Shown here piece by piece: positions 22,253 through 34,399 of a stretch of 64,000 nucleotides of DNA (within the stretch, counting starts at the first letter, position 1; the number at the start of each line of letters is the position of its first letter). The DNA comes from Muscardinus avellanarius. Lineage: Eukaryota; Chordata; Mammalia; Rodentia; Gliridae. The position numbers were made by a program, and so were the translations under genes. Below the pieces are notes generated by a model. It saw only the letters and a program-made list of their open reading frames with translations, was not told where the DNA came from and did no database searches. The stretch is from NCBI GenBank assembly GCA_963383645.1, contig OY726559.1, positions 109,266,235 through 109,330,234 of the forward strand, written 5' to 3'.

Positions 22253-22442
22253 CTTTTACCTTGTTTTTTTTTAATTTTTAATTTTTTATTTTTTATTTTG
22301 GTGGTACTGGGGATGGAACCCTTCTACCTCTGGACTATACTCCCAGACCTATTTGGAAACCTGTGCGATTCTCCTGTCTCTGCCTCCCAAGTGTGGAGAT
22401 TACAAGCATGCACCACCATGCCCGGCTACCTTGTTTTTTACA
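22253..22442 (-). mobile_element. B1-dID SINE, shortened
   Basis: ggtggtactggggatgg to catgcccggct, flanked by taccttgttttttt copies. Confidence 0.9.
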
Positions 22443-23740
22443 TGATACATTTCTTAAGTACTCTGCAAAGATTAGTAGTCATAAGCCTTCCTTTTAATAG
22501 GTATGCCATTCCAGTTTTAATGGACTTTTGAGGAAAAAAAGAGTCACTTAATAGGAAAGAGATTAAATGTATAAGCAGAACCATCCAGTTTTCTTTGTAT
22601 CCCCATTTTAAGAGATATTTCCCTACACAAAACTTTATGTAACTTCCATAAGTAAAGAGGGGGGTAATGGAGTTTAGCTGTGGAAATGTTAACCCATCAA
22701 GGACACTCTGTCGTGTAATTATGGTAAGGTATTTAGGAAATGTTTTAATTTTACTAATAGACCAAGGAAGCTTTTTATGTCTGCCCTTAGCCATGAGTGA
22801 TTCGTGGGTTCTAATGGCTTATGGTGATATAGTAATTTATTTTAATAATTATTGCTTTTTCAAGCTTTGACAAGAGTAGTTTGATAGAAGGATAAAAAAT
22901 GTTTGTTTTTTGATACTATAAATGTGACTAAATTCTGATACTTTCTGGTCTTGATAGCTGGGATGAAGCTTACAGTGTCACCTGGAAAAGCTTTCTGGTC
23001 CTAACAATTTTATGTGATACTTTGGTATTTAATGATTAGAGAATACAATTCTGATAAATTTTTTTAACTCACAGATAATGCTGTGATTGGCTGCATTATT
23101 TTTATTATTATTTTAATATGATATGCTTCCATTCTCTCTTAAGGAGCACAGACTCTCTTTGAATTATTCTATCTCTGTCAAGCATTTTTCAACATTACAA
23201 TCATTTTAGATAAAACATCATGTATTTGTGCTTGAATAAAAAATCCTGAAAGAAAAATAATAAAGTAAATTTTTACTTAGGCCATGCTTAATTGGAAACA
23301 TAGAACTTAAATTTAGAAAAAATCTGTATGACTAGACTTTGTTCCACATTTTCTTTTGAATAACAACAAATGCACAGAGTAATGGTTGTAAGGGGTCAGA
23401 CACATCTGTGTATAGCTTTTAGGATTACAGAGTTAAAAGGACCTCTTCAGATTTATTTAATGAGTGAAATAGAAATCTTATGAAGGATACTTTCTCTAAA
23501 CTCTTTCCTATTGCAGTTTTTGTTTTGTTTTGTTTTGTTTAACTTTGTTAGTGCTGGGAATTAAATCCAGAACTTTAATTTTAAAATTGAAAAGTATGCT
23601 ACCACTTTTCAGAACTACTGAACTATAATAGTAGGTCTGAACTACAGACCTACTATTGCAGGTTTATTATATTATTGAAATCTGATCATTGTTAGAGCCT
23701 AGTATAAGTCAACATTTGCCCTTTCTTTTTAAGCTTTACT
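22443..23740 (+). other. Intron sequence without recognised features
   Basis: AT-rich. The open frames at 22438-22794 show no family resemblance. Confidence 0.5.
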
Positions 23741-23845
23741 TTTTTTTTTTTTTTTTTTTTGGTCTTTTTTGTTACATGGGATCATACCCAGGACATTGCA
23801 CTTGCAAGAGAAGCTACTTTACTACTGAGCTACATTGTTCTTTTT
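23741..23845 (-). mobile_element. ID-type SINE (monomer)
   Basis: Poly-T, then atcatacccaggacattgca and ttactactgagctacattgt. This is the fuller tRNA-derived ID sequence, unlike the cut-down ID half in the B1-dID copies. Confidence 0.75.
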
Positions 23846-23855
23846 TTAACTAGCC

Positions 23856-24042
23856 AGCCAGGCACAGTGGCACATGCCTGTAATCCCAGTATTTAGGAGG
23901 CTGAGATAGGAGTATCACAGGTCAGAGCCAGCCTGAGCACTTAGCCAGGCCTTCAGTAATTTACCAAAACTCTGTTTCAAAAAAAGGGGGGGGGGGCAGG
24001 GCTGGAGTATAGCTCATAGGGGTTCAATCCCGAGTAACACAC
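23856..24042 (+). mobile_element. B1-dID SINE, old copy
   Basis: ccaggcacagtggcacatgc to gttcaatcccgagtaac. Confidence 0.87.
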
Positions 24043-24049
24043 ATATGCA

Positions 24050-24445
24050 ATATAAAAACTATTTAGCCAAGTTATAACTTCTGGGAAGGAGTGATTGGGC
24101 TCTGTAAATATGTCTGCCTTTTACCTTCTAGGTATACTGCTATCCCTGCCTATCCTCCTCCATGGATTCTCTTTATTCAGATGTAGACATCAACAGTATT
24201 TTTACTACCTCTGATTCTTAGGGAAAGTACATTTTTCCTTGTTTATGTTTTGAAAAGATTTCCTATATTACAGTATATATAGTAAAAATCTATTAAGGAC
24301 CAAGAAAATCTTAATCTGCCTAGAGTCCTGGCCACAAGAAGTAGTAGCTTCCTTAGAAAGTTCTTCTGTATGTTCTCCTCAAGACAGTTTATGTGTAAGT
24401 GACTTCTATGGCAGAGATGTAGAAGAGACTTACCACTTTTATTTT
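24050..24445 (+). other. Intron sequence without recognised features
   Basis: Unique sequence, no open frame of note. Confidence 0.5.
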
Positions 24446-24448
24446 TAT

Positions 24449-24673
24449 TTGTGCTTTTTTTGTGTGGGTCTGTGCATGGAACCCAGAGTTATTTGACCTC
24501 CGAGCTACACCCCCTGTCCAATTTTTTATTCTTTATTTTTGAAACAGAGTCTCACTGAGTTGCGGAGGGCTTCACTAAATAGCTGAGGCTGTCGGCGAAC
24601 TGCGATCCTCCGGTCTCAGTCTCCCAAATGCTGGGATCACAAGTGTGCACCCCACGCCAGGCTTTTGTGCTTT
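24449..24673 (-). mobile_element. B1-dID SINE
   Basis: A diverged ID end, then the B1 half ending cacgccaggc, flanked by tttgtgctttt copies. Confidence 0.9.
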
Positions 24674-24761
24674 TAACTCAGTAACTAGGTTGTTCAAAGT
24701 TATAGCTTCCGACAGACAGTTCAAGAAAATTAATTTCAGTTCTCAAAGTTTGAGCTTTGAG

Positions 24762-25013
24762 TTGGATCTGGAATTTTCTTTTTTTTTTTTTTTTTGTGGT
24801 ACTGGGGGTGGAACCCAGAGGCTTTCTACCTCCGGGCTATACTCCCAGACCTTTTGTATATTTTATTTGGAAACAGGGTCTCACTAAGTTGCTGAAAACC
24901 TCACTAAGTAGCTGAGGCTGGCTTCGAACCTGTGCGATCCTCCTGTCTCAGCCTCCCAAGCACGGGGATTACAAGTGTGCGCCACCACGCCCGGCTTGGA
25001 TCTGGAATTTTCT
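24762..25013 (-). mobile_element. B1-dID SINE with 18-base duplication
   Basis: The duplication ttggatctggaattttct lies at 24762-24779 and 24996-25013. A full-length, CpG-rich copy. Confidence 0.95.
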
Positions 25014-26400
25014 GATTACGGGAAGGAGCAATAGATCACATTACATCAAAATCTTTATTTGAGAAGTAAAGATTGACTGGTCTATTTAAAGTTATTTTCC
25101 TTCGGACTTTAAATCTTAGAGCCACTTTAATATTTTTGTTTATCTTAAGTTAGTTCGAAACTCTAGATCCTGATTGGGTAAAATCATTATTTTCTGATTT
25201 CATGGTCTGTTTGTATGAAAGAGTCATAGAATCTTCAGATTTGAGATTCCTGAAAAAACACACATTGCCTCTTCAGTAGTATCTAGCCCCAGATAGTTAT
25301 GACAGGTCTACAGCCAGTATTCTGCAAGGAAAGTAACAAACTTCCTGTCAAACTAGAAAAAATTAGTAACCCACATACTTAAAGTCTGTTTTTCCATCTT
25401 TCCTTGAGGAAATTATATGAGAGGTAGAATAAATGAAGTTTTTTTTTTTCCAAACACTATCATGCTATGAGAGGCAAAGCATGTATTTTCTCATTTATCT
25501 TGGATCAATCTCAGAAAACTTTTGGTAGTATAAAACCATTTGTACTCTAGAGAAAATAGATAAAAATAGGGAGCTTGTATATAGCAACCAATAATAATAA
25601 TAATAGTAATAATAATAGAGCAAATGGGTAATATATTGGAGCGATTTCTGTAGGATAAATAGTTTGAGTTCTGTGCATTTGGAAACACAGATTTAAGCCA
25701 CTTCCTCACCATTTGCAACAATAGCTTTATTAAAACATTCTATTATGATCAGAAAACAAGTATGTTGCTTTTGTGTAGTCTTGAGTATTGACAGGTAAGT
25801 CTTCAACTTCTTTCTAAATAATCACAAGAGCCAAGATGATTTTCCTAAATAAAAAATTAGTGTTATCACTTACAACAATAGAGAATGGGAAATAGGAGGG
25901 GAATACAAAACTGTAAAACTGAGGATAAACTAAACAGATTTCAAATGTGAATAATAACACAAAGTGATATGTTTTTGTGTTACTTTTTCCTTTTTGTTTA
26001 GTCAAATTCCAGAAATAAACATTTTTATTATACTGTTTTCCTTTTACTAAAGCTAAATAGAAAGTTCAGCAACATCAGATCATGTTTGATATAAAATAAC
26101 ATGAAGAGCAGGACTAAGTATGTGAACCAAATCAACTTCCTTATTCCCTCAAAGAGTTCCTCATTGTGTAAGAAATCCTCATAGATTTGCTCTTAGTATA
26201 TGACGTGGGTATTCAGTATATCAAAATCATTGCTCTAGGATATTTCTTAATCTATAAACGTTAGAGGCCCTGTATATACAAGTGTGTTTTATAAACCATG
26301 AATTCCCAGATATATCCATGAAGTATTACCTAGTTTGATAATAAAAGCAATTTTACTTGCTTTGATCACTTAAAATTTTATGGGCTTAAAATTGAAGCGA
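25014..26400 (+). other. Intron sequence without recognised features
   Basis: AT-rich sequence with a short (AAT)n run near 25588-25618. No gene or named repeat recognised. Confidence 0.5.
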
Positions 26401-26403
26401 TTT

Positions 26404-26588
26404 TCTGGGTGTGGTGGCACATACCTGTAATCCCAGTACTTGGGAGATTGAGACAAAAGGATCACAGGTTCAAAACCAGCCTCAACAAATTATTGAGACC
26501 CTCAGGAACCTAGAAAGACCCTATTTCAAAAGAAAACCGCTAGGGTGTAGAGGTGGAATACCTCTGGATTCAATCCAGGACCAAAACA
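26404..26588 (+). mobile_element. B1-dID SINE, old copy
   Basis: ctgggtgtggtggcacatac to ctggattcaatccaggacc. Confidence 0.87.
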
Positions 26589-26599
26589 AATTGAAGTGA

Positions 26600-27075
26600 T
26601 TCATGACAACTTCAGATGAGCAACATATTTAATAATCAGAAATGTGACATTAAATTATTTTCAGGATTTTTCCTACCAAGTTATGTTGTATTTTTTTTGA
26701 AAGTTTATTTCTTCGTAGTACTGCGCTGATAAACTGTGTTAATATGTGTGATGAAGTAAGAGAGTGCTTCCTATATATAAGTGTGTGAATTTCAGTTTAC
26801 TTTAGTTGAGACACACAGATAAACTGTTCCTGATCCAATAAAAACATCATAGATCAACAGAAACTATTTGGTTCATTCTTAAAAGATTTCTGAAAAAAAC
26901 AAAATACGACACTCAAATCTTTTCCTTTATAGGAGAATCAATCCTATAGGAGGTCATTTTGCTAAAATTCCAAGTCAAAGTAAGGCTCCATGGAATGAGC
27001 ATTTATTTAACTAAAGAGAGGAAGAAAAAATTTGAGTTTTTCTTCTAAAGAAGCGAGACTAAAGAAACAGCATTC
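26600..27075 (+). other. Intron sequence without recognised features
   Basis: AT-rich, nothing recognised. Confidence 0.5.
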
Positions 27076-27079
27076 CAGT

Positions 27080-27268
27080 CAGGCATGACACACACCTGTA
27101 ATTCCAGTACATGGAGGACTAAGACAGGAGAACTGCAGGTTTGAGGCCAGCCTCAACAACTTAGCCAGGCTCTCAGCAATTTAGTAAGACCCTGTTTCAA
27201 AATAATTAAAATTGGGTTAGTGGTATAGCTTGAAAGTAGGATGTCCTGGAGTTTAATGCCCAGCATAC
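27080..27268 (+). mobile_element. B1-dID SINE, old copy
   Basis: caggcatgacacacacctgt to gtttaatgcccagcatac, well diverged. Confidence 0.82.
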
Positions 27269-27477
27269 AGAAAAGTGAAATGGGCTACTTTACCTTAAAA
27301 ATACTTTTTTGCCCTCTTTGCTGAAAGAGAGGAGGAGAACGCTGGACAGATCTAAGGATATAATTGTTATGGCGGGTGGCACCTTCTTTTTAAATGTTCC
27401 TAGAAAAGCCAGTGCTCTTTGAGGAAAAGATACCATAGCAGGAAGAGTTCCTTGGCATTACAGAATACTAAGTAGAA

Positions 27478-27730
27478 TGGCATATCTTTTTTTTTTTTTT
27501 GCTTTTTTTTTTTTTTTTTGTGGTACCGGGGATTGAACCCAGGGGCATCCTACCTCTGAGCTACACCCCCAGCTCTATTTTATTCTTTATTTTGAAATAG
27601 GTCTCACTAAGTTGCAGAGGGACTCCCTAAGTAGCTGAGGCTGGCTGAGAACCGGTGATTCTCCTGTCTCAGCCTCCCAAGCACTGGGATTGCAAGCATG
27701 CACCACCACGCCTGGCAAGTGGCATATCTT
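27478..27730 (-). mobile_element. B1-dID SINE with target-site duplication
   Basis: The 11-base duplication tggcatatctt lies at 27478-27488 and 27720-27730. A full copy. Confidence 0.92.
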
Positions 27731-27942
27731 CTGGTCTGCCCAGGACAGCCCTAATTCTATGTCCTCATCACTCTACTGATAATTTATTGAATACTCTTTT
27801 GAGAAAGTAGAAACTCTTCAGAATCCTATTGCGATTTCATCTCCTGAAAAGTGATTTGGATTATTTTAAAACAGCTGTATTCTGAATAATGGGCAGGCTG
27901 AAGTGCCCTCTGAGTTGCTTGAGAGATGTTAAATTTGTAGAT

Positions 27943-28125
27943 AGGTTGGTGTGGTGGCACACTCTGATCATCTCAGGACCTAGGAGGCTGACACAGTAGG
28001 ATGGCAGGTTCAAGACAAGCTCCAGCAACTTAGGCCCTTGTTTCAAAATAAAAAATAAAATAGTGCTAAGGTTGTAGCTCAGAGGTAGAATGCCCCTGGG
28101 TTCTAACCCCAACATCACAAAAAAT
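27943..28125 (+). mobile_element. B1-dID SINE, old copy
   Basis: gttggtgtggtggcacactc to gggttctaaccccaacatc. Confidence 0.85.
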
Positions 28126-28129
28126 AAGA

Positions 28130-29030
28130 ACAAAACACAGTATTTCTAAAGATCAGCATCTGTTTAGATAAAGGATTTTATTTCTCTGCAAAAGCTATGG
28201 AAGACTACATAGAAGTGTGAAGTATTTTCAGGGTCCCAAGAAGACTGGATGAAGGTGAAATTGCAGTTTGGTAGGAGAACCCCTGCTTTTTGATTCTTTT
28301 AAGTAGTATCATAAGCCAGTAGTCGTTGGCTCATGAACTTAAAGGTGAGCGTTCTGTTAAAGAGCATATAGAATGCCAAGGAGTGAAAGTGTGATGTATG
28401 ATGAGCTGGATGGGACCTGGCACAAAAACCTGACACGGGGGGAAAGAGCACTGGGCATAGCAGAGGCGTGTTGGGAAGGTTTACCTCTTACCAAATCCCC
28501 TTTCAGAATGAGTCAAGTAATACACCTGCTATGTTGTAAGAAAGTATTACCATTTTCCTGTTGGTCCCGTAAAAATGACTTAAAGGGGAAATAATGATTA
28601 AGGAGTAGAATTTGTAGGGAATGGCCTCAATCCACCCAGTGTGGACTTGCTCTAAGAAGTAAAATTTCACAAATTTCCCTATAAAGAAAGCTTCATGCAT
28701 GGTGGCATTTCAAGGAGTTTATAATTTAATGCTGATGAATCCTCTTTATGGCACCTTTTCAAAAGAGTTCATCCTATTCATGGACATCTCTGCATTTTTT
28801 ATTGTCCTGTGAGGTCAAAAGAGCAGAAAGTGTTATTTTCTCTTGCTGAGGAAAAGAAATGCAGGTAGAATCAATGAAGATCATCCATTTCATAACATCA
28901 GATCTGAAATGTCCCTCTGTGAACTGTGTTTAGGTTCTCTGGCCTTTGCTTTTTCAGGCCTCAATGTGTCAGCCTACGGAGCCATTCAGTTCATTAACAA
29001 CAATGATAAAACAATAATGCAGTTTAAGGA
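28130..29030 (+). other. Intron sequence without recognised features
   Basis: Open frames at 28373-28594 and 28843-29073 match nothing I know. Confidence 0.5.
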
Positions 29031-29044
29031 TAAGACTTCTTGGG

Positions 29045-29272
29045 GACACACTGTGTGCCAAGCACTGTTCTAGGCCCTTTGAAATCAGCAGGCTCCTCAA
29101 AACTTACAACAACTGTATGGAGAGGATAATACTAAAAGCACTAAATAATAAATGAGGGTCTGAGTTATGGAAAGGTTGTGACTTACCTAAAGTCACATAA
29201 TCAGGGACAAGTACAGGGTCCAAATCTAGGCAGTCTGGCTCGGAGTCCAAATTCTTAACCATTGTGCCATCT
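29045..29272 (-). mobile_element. MIR, near full length
   Basis: gtgtgccaagcactgttcta, gacttacctaaagtcacata and ggcagtctggctcggagtcc mark a well-kept antisense MIR. Confidence 0.85.
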
Positions 29273-29443
29273 TCAGTTTTAAAAATTCTATGAAAGTGAT
29301 ATCAGTGATAAGAATATATTTGCACAGGTTTTACATTGTCACCCAAGGATTTTATCATGTTGTATTTTAGAGGATTATTTTATTTCTATTTGTAGAACCA
29401 GATAACTGGTTAAAAGATAATTTTTTTAAAAGAAAAAGAAATG

Positions 29444-29663
29444 TAGCCGGGCATGGTGGCTCACGCTTGTAATCCCAGCATTTGGGAGGCTGAGACCTGA
29501 GGATCACGGTTCGCGGACAGCCTCAGCTACTTAGTGAGGCCCTCTGCAACTCAGAGAGACCCGGCTTCAAAATAAAGAATAAAAAATAGGGCAGGAGGTG
29601 TGGCTTGGAGGTCAATGCCCCTGGGTTCCACCCCCAGACCCACAAAAAAAAAAAAAAAAAAAA
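29444..29663 (+). mobile_element. B1-dID SINE
   Basis: gccgggcatggtggctcacg to ccacccccagacccac plus an A tail. Confidence 0.93.
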
Positions 29664-29669
29664 GAAAAT

Positions 29670-29832
29670 GAAATGTAAATGGGAGATCCTTAGAGGAAGG
29701 TTGTCAGGAGGAGGTGGGAGGGAATGGTAAATGGAGGATTGGGGGTGAAATTGATCATTTGTTTTATATGTATGTACTAATATACTACAATGAAACCAAT
29801 TATGTGTATGATATGCACTAATAAATAAAATG
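29670..29832 (+). mobile_element. L1 3' end fragment
   Basis: A G-rich stretch, then ctactaca/tatgcactaataaataaaat. It resembles the antisense fragment at 63186-63345, which ends in the same A-rich motif. Confidence 0.55.
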
Positions 29833-30271
29833 GTGATAGCAGGAAAGTTTAAAGAAAAAAAGAATTTTCTTAACCTAAATGATGGGCATTTTGTATTAAA
29901 TCTATTTGTGCGTGTGGCTGAGAGCCTAGAAATTTCCAAGAACCACACTTGAGAATCCCCTTTAAAGCCTCAAATAAAAATGTTTACTAAAATTTCAGTC
30001 ATGTTTACATGCTAACATGTAAAACTTAATCTTGGAGAAATTAACTGGGAATGAACAAATTCATAGCTTTCAGAAAACCTCACGGTCACAGAATAATTTT
30101 GTTTTATATGCTATCAAAATTAAGCAGTAGTTTTAGTACTTTTCCTTTAAGTTAGACATTTAAGGTATTTCAAGATAGTTCAGAAGGTAGTCTTTTGTTT
30201 CCTCATAAAGCTTAGGAAAGGCAGCTCTCTACAAAGAGTTATCTTATATTTAATTCATTTAAAAGTGAAAT

Positions 30272-30470
30272 GGTACCAGGTGTGTACCTGTACCTGTAAT
30301 CCTAGTACTTGGGAGGCTGAGACTGGAGGGTCACAAGTGTGAAGCCAGCCTCAACAACTTAATGAGACTCTCAGTAACTTAGACCCATTTTCAAAATAAA
30401 AATAGGGCAAGGAGTGTATCTTAGAGGTAGAACACCCCTGAGTTATATCCATAGTACCATACACACAATA
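30272..30470 (+). mobile_element. B1-dID SINE, old copy
   Basis: ccaggtgtgtacctgtacct to gttatatccatagtacc. Confidence 0.82.
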
Positions 30471-30559
30471 GAAAATGGCAACAGAAAGAGGGATGTCTAA
30501 CATGCTTATATGTAAGACCTGTGTGAGATATCTCACTCATCTTTCCTTAACCACCCCTT

Positions 30560-30742
30560 CTTGGCTTGATCCTAGAGGTATTCATATTCCAAGTTACACC
30601 TATAGCCCTTTTAATTTTGAAATAGGGTGTCACTAAGTTGCTGAGGGTCTTGCTAAGTTGCTGAGGCTGGCCTTGAACCTACAATCTTCTAGTCTCAGCC
30701 TCCCCAGTACTGTTATACAGGTATGTGCCACCATGCCTGTCT
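30560..30742 (-). mobile_element. B1-dID SINE, old copy
   Basis: The diverged ID end at left, then the B1 half ending ccaccatgcctgtc. Confidence 0.82.
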
Positions 30743-30744
30743 TT

Positions 30745-32205
30745 ATTCCCATATTTTCTATAAAATTTTTTTCAGCTTTATTCTACCTTCAAATGTGAAA
30801 CAAAGTTTTTGGCATTCTAATTCAAGTTGGTAAAAATCTGAGCAATCTTAAAGCTGCCATAAAAAAAAAGTATGGTAGATTGTGAACTAACTGTGGGGAG
30901 GGAAAAGGGGGGAAAAAAGCCCCTATGTAGTAGAGTATTGGGGTGAGATGGGCAGTCTTTGTTTATGTTCATTTAATTCCTGATGTAGCAAAAAACCAAG
31001 TCATCTGCCTTGCCCCCAGTGAACTAAAGAGGGTGCGTTATCTAGAAATGCAGATGTGGTATCAGAAAGGCCCACAAGGATAAGTGGAGGGCAGAAAGTA
31101 TTAGATAAAAACCAAAACCAGTGACCGTCTTTTTCCAGTCCCCCTCTGATTTACTCAAGGACGCTGGCACAGGAGTCATCTGGGCCGTGCATGTGGCTTG
31201 GGCTCACATGAATGGTACAGAGATCAGGATCCTGTGCTCATAAAGCTGAGCTTTCTTGAGCGACAGGATCATTTCTTGAGCTCGGTGCTTAAAAGGAAAA
31301 CAGTGTTCAAAGCATGTCTTCTTAATCTATCACCAAGCGGGACAAATCATTTTCTTTGTAGGGGAAAAAGAAAAGATTGTGATCGCTACCATTGTACAGG
31401 GAAAGATTTTCCAAAGTAAGCATAATATGATATGGGTGTTCTCAGGTGAATTAGCATCCTGGGTTTAGTGAGCTTCCAAAGCATCTAACGAATAGGGTCT
31501 ATTCCTCTGTACCCTGTCAGCCATGGATATCTAAAGCTGCAGAGTGGTAGAGGTTCCTCCTTGTCGAGGGCTTTACTAAGTAGGATCCTGGCTTGGTCCA
31601 AAGTTAACACAGTCTTCCTGATGCAAATTGGGGAGTTTGCACTTTTACCTTAAGTGTGCTTACCAGAGTACCTTGATGAGGTCAGCCTGAGCCTCTATGA
31701 ACTTGCAATTGTCCAATCAATGGGATGCAAATACAACTGGCTTCCACTCAGCTCATCTGCAGGATGGGGAATAATTTAGGTCTTGAAATAGGTCAGTGGT
31801 AACCACTCTGGCAGCAAATGCTCATTCATGGATGTCTGAACTTAGGTCTTGATCTTGGAGGAAGAAACAAAGGAAGGTCTGATTTGTCACCAGAAGAAAT
31901 AATAAATAGTTCCTGTGAGTACAGACACTCTCTAGTCCAGCTCTTGCCAAGGCTAGCTGTATAATAGTGGACAACCCACCTAATCTCTTTGAGACTCAGG
32001 TTACTCAGTGGGGAGAAGTCGATTTTAACTGGTTGGTTGCCTGAGGCTGGGATGAGAACTAGATCTCAATTGAGATTCTCTAACTTAAGCTGGTTTTGTA
32101 AGATATGAAGAGTATCACCATGGATGTTCTTTGGCAATTTGAGGGAAAAACCAATAATTTGGGCCATGGTTATTCTAAAATTATATGAACTGCCTTTTTA
32201 TTCTA
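30745..32205 (+). other. Intron sequence without recognised features
   Basis: Higher GC than the intron's left part and largely repeat-free. No coding pattern found on either strand. Confidence 0.5.
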
Positions 32206-32212
32206 ACCACTG

Positions 32213-32434
32213 TGAAAGAGGAAATGCCCTAGATCTGTTCAATATAGTAGCACTAGCTACATGTGGCTATTTAAACATAAATTAACTTAAATAAATAAAT
32301 TCAGTTCCTGAGTCACACCAGCCACATTATAAGTGCTTAAAAGCCACATGTGACCAGTGTCTGCTGTATTGGGAAGCAGGGACACGGAATGCTGCCATCA
32401 TCAAACAAAATTCTCTTGGTCAGCACTGCCCTAG
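32213..32434. mobile_element. MER5A DNA transposon remnant
   Basis: agctacatgtggctatttaa and gccacatgtgaccagtgtct are the inverted internal motifs of MER5A (hAT-Charlie), closed by ggtcagcactgccctag. Confidence 0.75.
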
Positions 32435-33156
32435 ACTTTTGCCCAGGCCACTAACTGCAGCGATTTGTCCCTTTGAGCAGGCTGTAGATGTCTGAGTGAT
32501 TGTGTCTATCTTTGCAGAAGGGAAGGAGTGATTAAGCCCCATTTGAACAAAGCCATGCAAAAAGCCCTTCAGGTGAAGGATGCTGTCATTGAAAATAAGT
32601 TTGAGAGAGCCAGGGAGGAGGAGAGTTTGGAGGAAGGAATTAGGACACTCCTTAACCATTCCGTGCCTCACATCTGGACTAGACCTGAAGGTCTGTAGGA
32701 CACAGGACCCCTAGAGGGGAGATGCTCAGACATTGTTACCTTATGCGAATGATCCCAACAGTGGGGAAGACCAGGGCTGCCCTGAACCCAGGAGTTGAGG
32801 GGCTCTCTCAGTATCCATTGGTATGGAAGAGGTTACTGAAGAGAAAATTGTTACATAGGAAGAGGAATGACTTGGGTGTTCTTTAAGTAGGTGAGAGGGT
32901 AACCACTCTGTCATGTCAGTGAACTTTTTAGGTGTAGATTCACAGTGCAGGCAGAACCCAGGTTCTTTTTTGAGTATTAATAAGGAGGTATTTCTGATAT
33001 AAGAAGAAGGTTTTGTTCTGCCTTCCTGGATGGCTAGGGTGCCATACAAATGGGGAAAGGGAGGGATAAGAGGCTGAGGCGAAGACTGTAATTTTACCTG
33101 CTGTCTGGAAGCCATCTGTGGAGGGAATCACCTTTCTCTTCTGGACTTACTTCCAG
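32435..33156 (+). other. Repeat-free intron upstream of exon 16
   Basis: Unique and moderately GC-rich. An alternative promoter here would be possible, but no TATA box, CpG cluster or start codon context supports one. Confidence 0.35.
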
Positions 33157-33245
33157 GTACAGCTGCAGGGGATGACACTGAAGACGCAAGCACTGAGTTC
33201 ACTGACAGTATTGAGGAGGAGGCTGCACAGGGCAGCCACCAGCAT
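33157..33245 (+). CDS. PDE4DIP: PDE4DIP window exon 16
   Basis: 89 bases: two bases completing a Gly codon, then twenty-nine codons TAAGDDTEDASTEFTDSIEE to GSHQH. The acceptor is acttccag and the donor gtaagt. A very acidic linker after the alternative end in exon 15; it is present only in long isoforms. Confidence 0.94.
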
Positions 33246-33249
33246 GTAA

Positions 33250-34180
33250 GTCAGGGCCAGGTTCCAGGGCACCCAGGGTGGGAGGCATGCAGCCCTCCTG
33301 GGATCTGATGGTCTCCTGCAGCTTCTGTGCACCTGGAATGAGAAGACTGCACAATCTACCTCCCTGCCTGCTTCCCATTCTCCCCGAGCATCCTTGCTGC
33401 CTCTAACCCATATCCTCATTCTGTTTTTTGTTCTAACCCCCCTTTGGTTTTGACTGCTTCTATTTCTTCTTTTGGCTTCCTGGCCCTTCCTACCCACTTT
33501 TGTCTCTGTTTGCCATCTGTAGCTATAGCTTCAGAAGAATTTTTACTTACAAGAGAATGGATGCTTTCACTCTGGGGCCTTTATCACTGAGACACAGCAC
33601 AGAAGACAGGAAGAGATTGAAGGGTTGCTTGGGGGAGGTGGTGGGGCCTAGGACCTGCCTGGGAGTAATACCATTTGAGAAACTCCAAGAGGATTGAGAT
33701 GTCTCCAAAGCAAGAATATTTCCCATGAAATATCATTATACTGAAGAGAGTGTAGCTGTGCAAGATGACGAACTACCCAGGCTGTGACTAAGCCAATGGC
33801 CTGCAGGTAGTACTTCAACAGTGAGCCACTGTGTAGCCTCATTCCTTGGTCACCCAGGCTCAACTGCTGCTCTCGTCCACCATCTGAGGAAGTGTCACCA
33901 ACATGTTCTCAAGTCACAGAGAAAATGTTCCTCAGGGATCAAGTCACACCTAGTGATCCACAGCATTCAGGGGCTCTCCTAAGTCTCCATCTTGCCCAGT
34001 GACATTTAACAGTAGCATCTTCTACCTGGACCACGTCTATGACTCTAAGTTGTTGTAGGCAAAGTACATAATTGGGTTTTCTCAGTGATGGATTGCATAG
34101 AGATATCAGGAAAACTGTAGGGAAAATGAGGTTTCCTAGGTCTGCCCTGTATGTCTCCTGCATATGAATAAGAGGAAACA
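33250..34180 (+). other. Unique intron downstream of exon 16
   Basis: Repeat-free; open frames at 33147-33497 and 33500-33697 lack family resemblance. Confidence 0.5.
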
Positions 34181-34202
34181 TTAAAAAAAAAAAAAAACAG
34201 TA

Positions 34203-34397
34203 GCCGGGCGTGGTGGCGCACGCTTGTAATCCCCACGCTTGGGAGGCGGAGACAGGAGGATCGCGCAGGTTCGAAGCCAGCCGCGCTGGCGTAAGAGACC
34301 CTGTTTCAAAAATATAAAATAGGTCTGGGAGTGTAGCCCGGAGGAAGAAGGGCTTCCAGGAACCCCAGTACTACCCAAAAAAAAAAAAAAAAAAACA
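34203..34397 (+). mobile_element. B1-dID SINE, young CpG-rich copy
   Basis: gccgggcgtggtggcgcacg to ccaggaaccccagtactacc. Many CpGs and the B box ggttcgaagcc are intact. Confidence 0.95.
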
Positions 34398-34399
34398 GT

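Noticed and set aside
23741..23845. tRNA gene
   Set aside because: The tRNA-like boxes belong to an ID SINE with a poly-A tail (antisense); no cloverleaf is preserved.
29523..29948. 141-codon minus-strand open frame
   Set aside because: It overlaps a SINE and an L1 3' end; the sequence is compositional.
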